Assembly: GCF_003026355.1 (NCBI RefSeq)
Contig: NZ_PYON01000006.1
Span: forward strand, 186,001-250,000
Direction: 5' to 3'
Length of the DNA stretch: 64,000 nucleotides
Source: Photobacterium kishitanii
GTDB taxonomy: Bacteria; Pseudomonadota; Gammaproteobacteria; Enterobacterales; Vibrionaceae
Below are positions 60,358 through 64,000 of this stretch, one piece after another (position 1 is the stretch's first letter; each line of letters opens with the position of its first letter). The notes beneath the pieces are model-generated. The model was not told the origin of the DNA and made no database searches. It saw only the letters and a program-made list of their open reading frames with translations. A program made the translations under genes and the position numbers.

Positions 60358-60565
60358 AGATTCAACTCCATTAAATCATGATTATTATCAATAAGGTGTG
60401 TCACGTTAGTGGTTATTACAGGATATTAGAGCAATACCAAAGCCGCAAGTAATAACCCCAAACCCGGTTCGCAACACATACTTTTTGTTAACTATCGAGA
60501 AATTATCATTTAACAATTGACAACCAAGGCGAACTTCCTATTCAATGATAACAGTGTTTATTCAC

Positions 60566-60780
60566 TACAGAAGAGGTGCGTTACCCAGGTATCAATATTG
60601 TAGGTCCCAATCCTTAAACCATATTGAGAGGGGGAGTAACGCCGAGATATAACGTGTTTGGGGCACGTTATATCGGCTATGAAAGTTGAATCTTTCAGGC
60701 TGTCATCTAAGTCAGGTTGACGATGATGGGGAGCTTCTGGGTAGCCGCTACCAGCGTTACTGCCTATTACCTCCTCGACA
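60566..60780 (+). ncRNA. Lysine riboswitch (L box) upstream of lysC
   Basis: The sequence AGAAGAGGTGCGTTACCCAG at the 5' side and CTATTACCTCCTC at the 3' side form the P1 stem region. Between them are the conserved GGGGGAGTAACGCCGAG core, a long P3 hairpin (ATATAACGTG/CACGTTATAT, 60645-60680), AAAGTTGAATCTTTC and AGCTTCTGGGTAG. All align with the E. coli lysC leader from memory. The lysine-bound form should repress lysC. The expression platform lies in 60780-60850 and probably acts on the lysC ribosome site (AAAGGGAG) or on transcription. Confidence 0.93.
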
Positions 60781-60851
60781 ATGGACGTCGGGAATTCTTC
60801 CGAAGTAAATAACCTACCTTGCAGCATTTACGATAAAGGGAGAACACCGTA

Positions 60852-62222
60852 ATGAGCATTACTCCAGCAGCTATAAACCAGTTAATTGTCGCTAAATTTG
60901 GCGGTACTAGTGTTGCCGATTACGCAGCAATGTGTCGCAGTGCTGACATCGTTATCACTAACCCACACACTAAAATAGTATTAATTAGTGCCTGTTCGGG
61001 AGTGACTAACTTGTTAGTTGCATTAGCCAATGGTATTAGTGATACCACCTTACGCCAGCAGCATTTACAGCAATTAACCAATATTCATCAACAAATCCTT
61101 GATCAACTGCAACACCCAAATACTGTTCGCGATGCTATTTATGCATTACTCGATGATATTGCTTCTGCCGCAACCCAAGCCGCAACGAAACCGTCACCAC
61201 AACTAACCGATCAACTGGTCAGTCACGGCGAATTATTATCGACCCATCTGTTTAACCAAATTTTAGTTGAAATGAATGCTGCCGCGATTCGATTTGATAT
61301 TCGTACTGTGATGCGAACTGATGCTCAATTTGGCAAAGCGATTCCACAACCAGAGATTATTCGTCAATTAGCTCAGCAACATTTAATGCCACTCTTAGCT
61401 ACCCATGTAGTGGTCTCACAAGGTTTTATTGGTAGTGATAGCCAAGGCAATACCACCACGCTTGGTCGAGGTGGCAGTGATTACAGCGCGGCATTAATTG
61501 CAGAAGCGACGGATGCTACTACCTTAGAAATCTGGACCGATGTACCGGGGATGTACACCACTGATCCACGTATTACCACCGCCGCTAAGCCGATTAAAGA
61601 AATCAGTTTTAGTGAAGCTTCTGAAATGGCAAACTTTGGCGCTAAAATACTCCATCCATCGACACTGGTACCAGCGGTAAGGCAACAGATCCCAGTATTT
61701 GTCGGCTCATCAAAAGCTCCCCAGCAAGGCGGGACTTGGATTCGAAAAACAGTTGACCAAGCGCCGTTATTTAGAGCATTGGCACTGCGTGGTAATCAAA
61801 CCATGGTGACCCTAACTAGCCTTAATATGTTTCATGCTTATGGCTTTCTAGCAGAAGTCTTCCGCATTCTGGCTGAGCATAAAATATCCGTCGATTTAAT
61901 TACTACCTCAGAAGTCAGCGTATCATTAACACTTGATCAAACCGACACTGGCGGCGGAGCACCAACACTACCACTCGCTGCAGTAGAACAGCTCAATCAA
62001 TTATGTCGTGTTGACATCGAACAAGGATTATCGCTAGTCGCATTAATTGGTAATCGTATGAGCAATAGTAAAGGCTCAGCTAAACATATTTTTGGCGCAC
62101 TCGATGCTTATAATTTACGGCTAATTTGTTATGGCGCTAGCCCGCACAATTTATGCTTCTTGGTTGATGAGGCTGATGCAAAATCGGTGGTGAGCACGCT
62201 CCATCAACAACTCTTAGAATAA
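60852..62222 (+). CDS. lysC: Lysine-sensitive aspartokinase III
   Basis: LysC phosphorylates aspartate in the first step of lysine/threonine/methionine synthesis. The 456-aa product has the kinase motif VAKFGGTSVADYAAM at the N-terminus and TTLGRGGSDYSAALIAEA for nucleotide binding. Two C-terminal ACT domains (SLNMFHAYGFLAEVFRILAEHKISVDL...) mediate lysine feedback. There is no fused homoserine dehydrogenase. It is preceded by a lysine riboswitch, so it is controlled both at RNA and enzyme level. AAAGGGAG is the ribosome site. Confidence 0.96.
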   Translation: MSITPAAINQLIVAKFGGTSVADYAAMCRSADIVITNPHTKIVLISACSGVTNLLVALANGISDTTLRQQHLQQLTNIHQQILDQLQHPNTVRDAIYALLDDIASAATQAATKPSPQLTDQLVSHGELLSTHLFNQILVEMNAAAIRFDIRTVMRTDAQFGKAIPQPEIIRQLAQQHLMPLLATHVVVSQGFIGSDSQGNTTTLGRGGSDYSAALIAEATDATTLEIWTDVPGMYTTDPRITTAAKPIKEISFSEASEMANFGAKILHPSTLVPAVRQQIPVFVGSSKAPQQGGTWIRKTVDQAPLFRALALRGNQTMVTLTSLNMFHAYGFLAEVFRILAEHKISVDLITTSEVSVSLTLDQTDTGGGAPTLPLAAVEQLNQLCRVDIEQGLSLVALIGNRMSNSKGSAKHIFGALDAYNLRLICYGASPHNLCFLVDEADAKSVVSTLHQQLLE

Positions 62223-62240
62223 TAGCCACTACCAGAAATA

Positions 62241-62275
62241 AAAAAGGCGCAAACTTTGCGCCTTATTTATTTTTA
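62241..62275. terminator. Terminator between lysC and metH
   Basis: AAGGCGCAAA/TTTGCGCCTT forms a near-perfect hairpin, with A-run on the left and T-rich tract on the right. It can terminate lysC (+) and probably metH (-). Confidence 0.88.
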
Positions 62276-62289
62276 GCCGAAGAATATCA

Positions 62290-64000
62290 TTATAAATTAG
62301 GCCCGAGCCACTTCTCAGCCTCGATCATATTCCACCCCTTACGATCGGCATAACTGGCTAACTGATCATGTTGGATCTGCGCCACCGCAAAATAGCGTGC
62401 ATCAGGATGCGAAAAATACCAACCCGATACCGCCGCCCCCGGCCACATCGCATAACTCTCAGTTAGCACCATGCCTGTGTTAGCTTCAGCATCCAATAAC
62501 TGCCATATAGCACCTTTTTCCGTGTGCTCAGGACAAGCGGCATAGCCAGGAGCTGGACGAATACCTTGATACTTTTCACGGATCAAATCATCATTTGCTA
62601 GATCTTCATCCGCAGCATAACCCCAAATCTCCTTTCGCACGATTTGATGCATACATTCAGCAAATGCTTCTGCTAATCGATCTGCCACTGCTTGAATCAT
62701 GATTGCATTATAATCGTCACCTTGCGCTTTAAACTGAGCAGCAATTTCATACTCACCAATACCACCCGTTACAGCAAAAGCACCAATCCAGTCGGCTTTG
62801 CCACTTTCTTTAGGGGCAATATAATCTGACAAACAATAATTTGGCCCTTTCGGCTTCTTGGTTTGTTGGCGTAATCCATGCAATACTGTTAACACTTCAG
62901 TACGGGTTTCATCAGTGTAAACCTCAACATCATCGCCAATATTATTTGCAGGGAATAACCCACAGACGCCATTGGCTTTAATCATTCCTGTCCGTTCAAT
63001 ATCATCAAGAATTTTATTGGCGTCTTCAAATAACTTAGTCGCTTCAACCCCTACCACCTCATGACGTAAAATAGTTGGATATTTACCACTTAATGACCAA
63101 GTCATAAAAAAGGGCGTCCAATCGATATATTTACGTAACTCAGCAATAGGAAAATCAGTAAAAGTATGTACCCCAGTTTGTTTCGGCGCTGGCGGCGTGT
63201 AGTTAACCCAATCAAGTGCAACAGCATTTTCTCGTGCTTGCTCGAGTGTGATCGGTGCTGTTCGTGGTTTTTTACGCGCATGTTGTTCACGTACAACATC
63301 ATATTCAGCGGTTAATCGCTCTACAAATGCTGGTTTTTGTTGTTCGGATAACAGCGCTGAACATACACCGACAGCACGCGATGCATTAGATACATATACC
63401 ACTGGCTGTTGATAGTTTTGTTCAATCTTGACTGCGGTATGCGCTTTTGAAGTAGTGGCACCACCGATTAATAACGGAATATCAAATCCGCGCCGCTGCA
63501 TTTCTTTCGCTACATGCACCATTTCATCCAATGACGGTGTAATCAAACCACTCAAACCAATAATATCGACATTCTGTTCTTGCGCGACCTGCAAAATTTG
63601 ATCGCATGAGACCATTACACCTAAGTCAATGATTTCATAGTTATTACATTGAAGCACGACCCCGACAATATTTTTACCAATATCGTGCACATCACCTTTT
63701 ACGGTGGCTAATAGAATCTTACCGTTGGTGTATCCGACTTGTTTTTCAGCATTAATATACGGCTCTAAATGGGCAACAGCCTGCTTCATGACTCGCGCTG
63801 ATTTAACCACTTGTGGTAAAAACATCTTACCTTCACCAAACAGATCACCCACCACATTCATACCAGCCATTAAAGGCCCTTCAATAACGTCTAACGGCTT
63901 AGTGGCATTGACACGAGCTTGTTCAGTATCTTCAATAATAAACTCAGTAATACCTTTGACCAGAGCATGCTCTAACCGTTTTTCAACTGACCAACTACGC
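62290..64000 (-). CDS. metH: Cobalamin-dependent methionine synthase MetH, C-terminal part
   Basis: MetH transfers a methyl group from methyltetrahydrofolate to homocysteine via B12. The window holds the C-terminal ~570 residues; the frame runs off the right edge and is open through 64000. Visible parts: the end of the cap domain ([20 protein letters not shown]), the B12 site with ligand His in [13 protein letters not shown], and [11 protein letters not shown]. The AdoMet activation domain follows ([12 protein letters not shown] and [12 protein letters not shown]). The internal ATG at 63870 is not the true start. Confidence 0.96.
   Translation of the reverse strand, partial: RSWSVEKRLEHALVKGITEFIIEDTEQARVNATKPLDVIEGPLMAGMNVVGDLFGEGKMFLPQVVKSARVMKQAVAHLEPYINAEKQVGYTNGKILLATVKGDVHDIGKNIVGVVLQCNNYEIIDLGVMVSCDQILQVAQEQNVDIIGLSGLITPSLDEMVHVAKEMQRRGFDIPLLIGGATTSKAHTAVKIEQNYQQPVVYVSNASRAVGVCSALLSEQQKPAFVERLTAEYDVVREQHARKKPRTAPITLEQARENAVALDWVNYTPPAPKQTGVHTFTDFPIAELRKYIDWTPFFMTWSLSGKYPTILRHEVVGVEATKLFEDANKILDDIERTGMIKANGVCGLFPANNIGDDVEVYTDETRTEVLTVLHGLRQQTKKPKGPNYCLSDYIAPKESGKADWIGAFAVTGGIGEYEIAAQFKAQGDDYNAIMIQAVADRLAEAFAECMHQIVRKEIWGYAADEDLANDDLIREKYQGIRPAPGYAACPEHTEKGAIWQLLDAEANTGMVLTESYAMWPGAAVSGWYFSHPDARYFAVAQIQHDQLASYADRKGWNMIEAEKWLGPNL

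Overview
The window is ordinary core chromosome of a gammaproteobacterium, almost certainly Vibrionaceae, interrupted by one integrated element of about 10.4 kb. The family call rests on gene order: lptCAB-rpoN-hpf-ptsN-rapZ-npr, mgtE, pmbA, darP, tldD-nitrilase-yhdP-rng-maf, mreBCD, a complete-looking MSHA pilus locus ending in csrD, then ssb, galU, uvrA, a PglL-type ligase, and lysC under a lysine riboswitch. The DNA is AT-rich. Genus cannot be fixed from the window; Photobacterium or a Vibrio relative fits.

Layout. 1-5350: LPS export genes (lptC, lptA, lptB) followed by the sigma-54/nitrogen-PTS cluster (rpoN, hpf, ptsN, rapZ, npr), all rightward. 5636-9067: mgtE and darP rightward, with pmbA (tldE) leftward between them. 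9153-20110: a long leftward series of tldD, a nitrilase-family hydrolase, yhdP, rng, maf, mreD, mreC and mreB. 20226-39051: the leftward MSHA type IV pilus and biogenesis genes from csrD (mshH) through mshI, J, K, L, M, N, E, G, B, A, C, D, O, P to mshQ; no mshF is present between mshG and mshB. 39191-41576: a LysR regulator and a membrane phosphoethanolamine-transferase/sulfatase-type enzyme.

41900-52280: the integrated element. It lies immediately 3' of ssb and is bounded by an exact 18-bp direct repeat. Reading leftward from the ssb end, it carries three different tyrosine recombinases and a small coiled-coil protein in one tight operon. Next come about 19 tandem repeats of ~57 bp with higher-order structure, then a short remnant ORF, then a tightly overlapping three-gene cargo operon. 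The first cargo protein has a PD-(D/E)xK-like nuclease signature; the other two are unrecognised. The layout (recombinase trio at one end, multi-gene cargo at the other) resembles Tn554-like and gamma-mobile-trio islands that carry defence systems. A nuclease-based anti-phage system is therefore the leading hypothesis for the cargo, but it is inference only.

52296-64000: core genes again. ssb and galU diverge across a 670-bp AT-rich gap with striking inverted repeats. They are followed by uvrA (with a likely LexA box), pglL, an aminotransferase, the lysine riboswitch with lysC, and the 3' part of metH running off the right edge.

The most unusual feature is the repeat array at 45412-46502. 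Every unit carries a GGTGATCC-like core complementary to the 3' tail of 16S rRNA. Several units place it as an ideal Shine-Dalgarno before an ATG that opens a 17-codon ORF whose stop lies inside the next unit.
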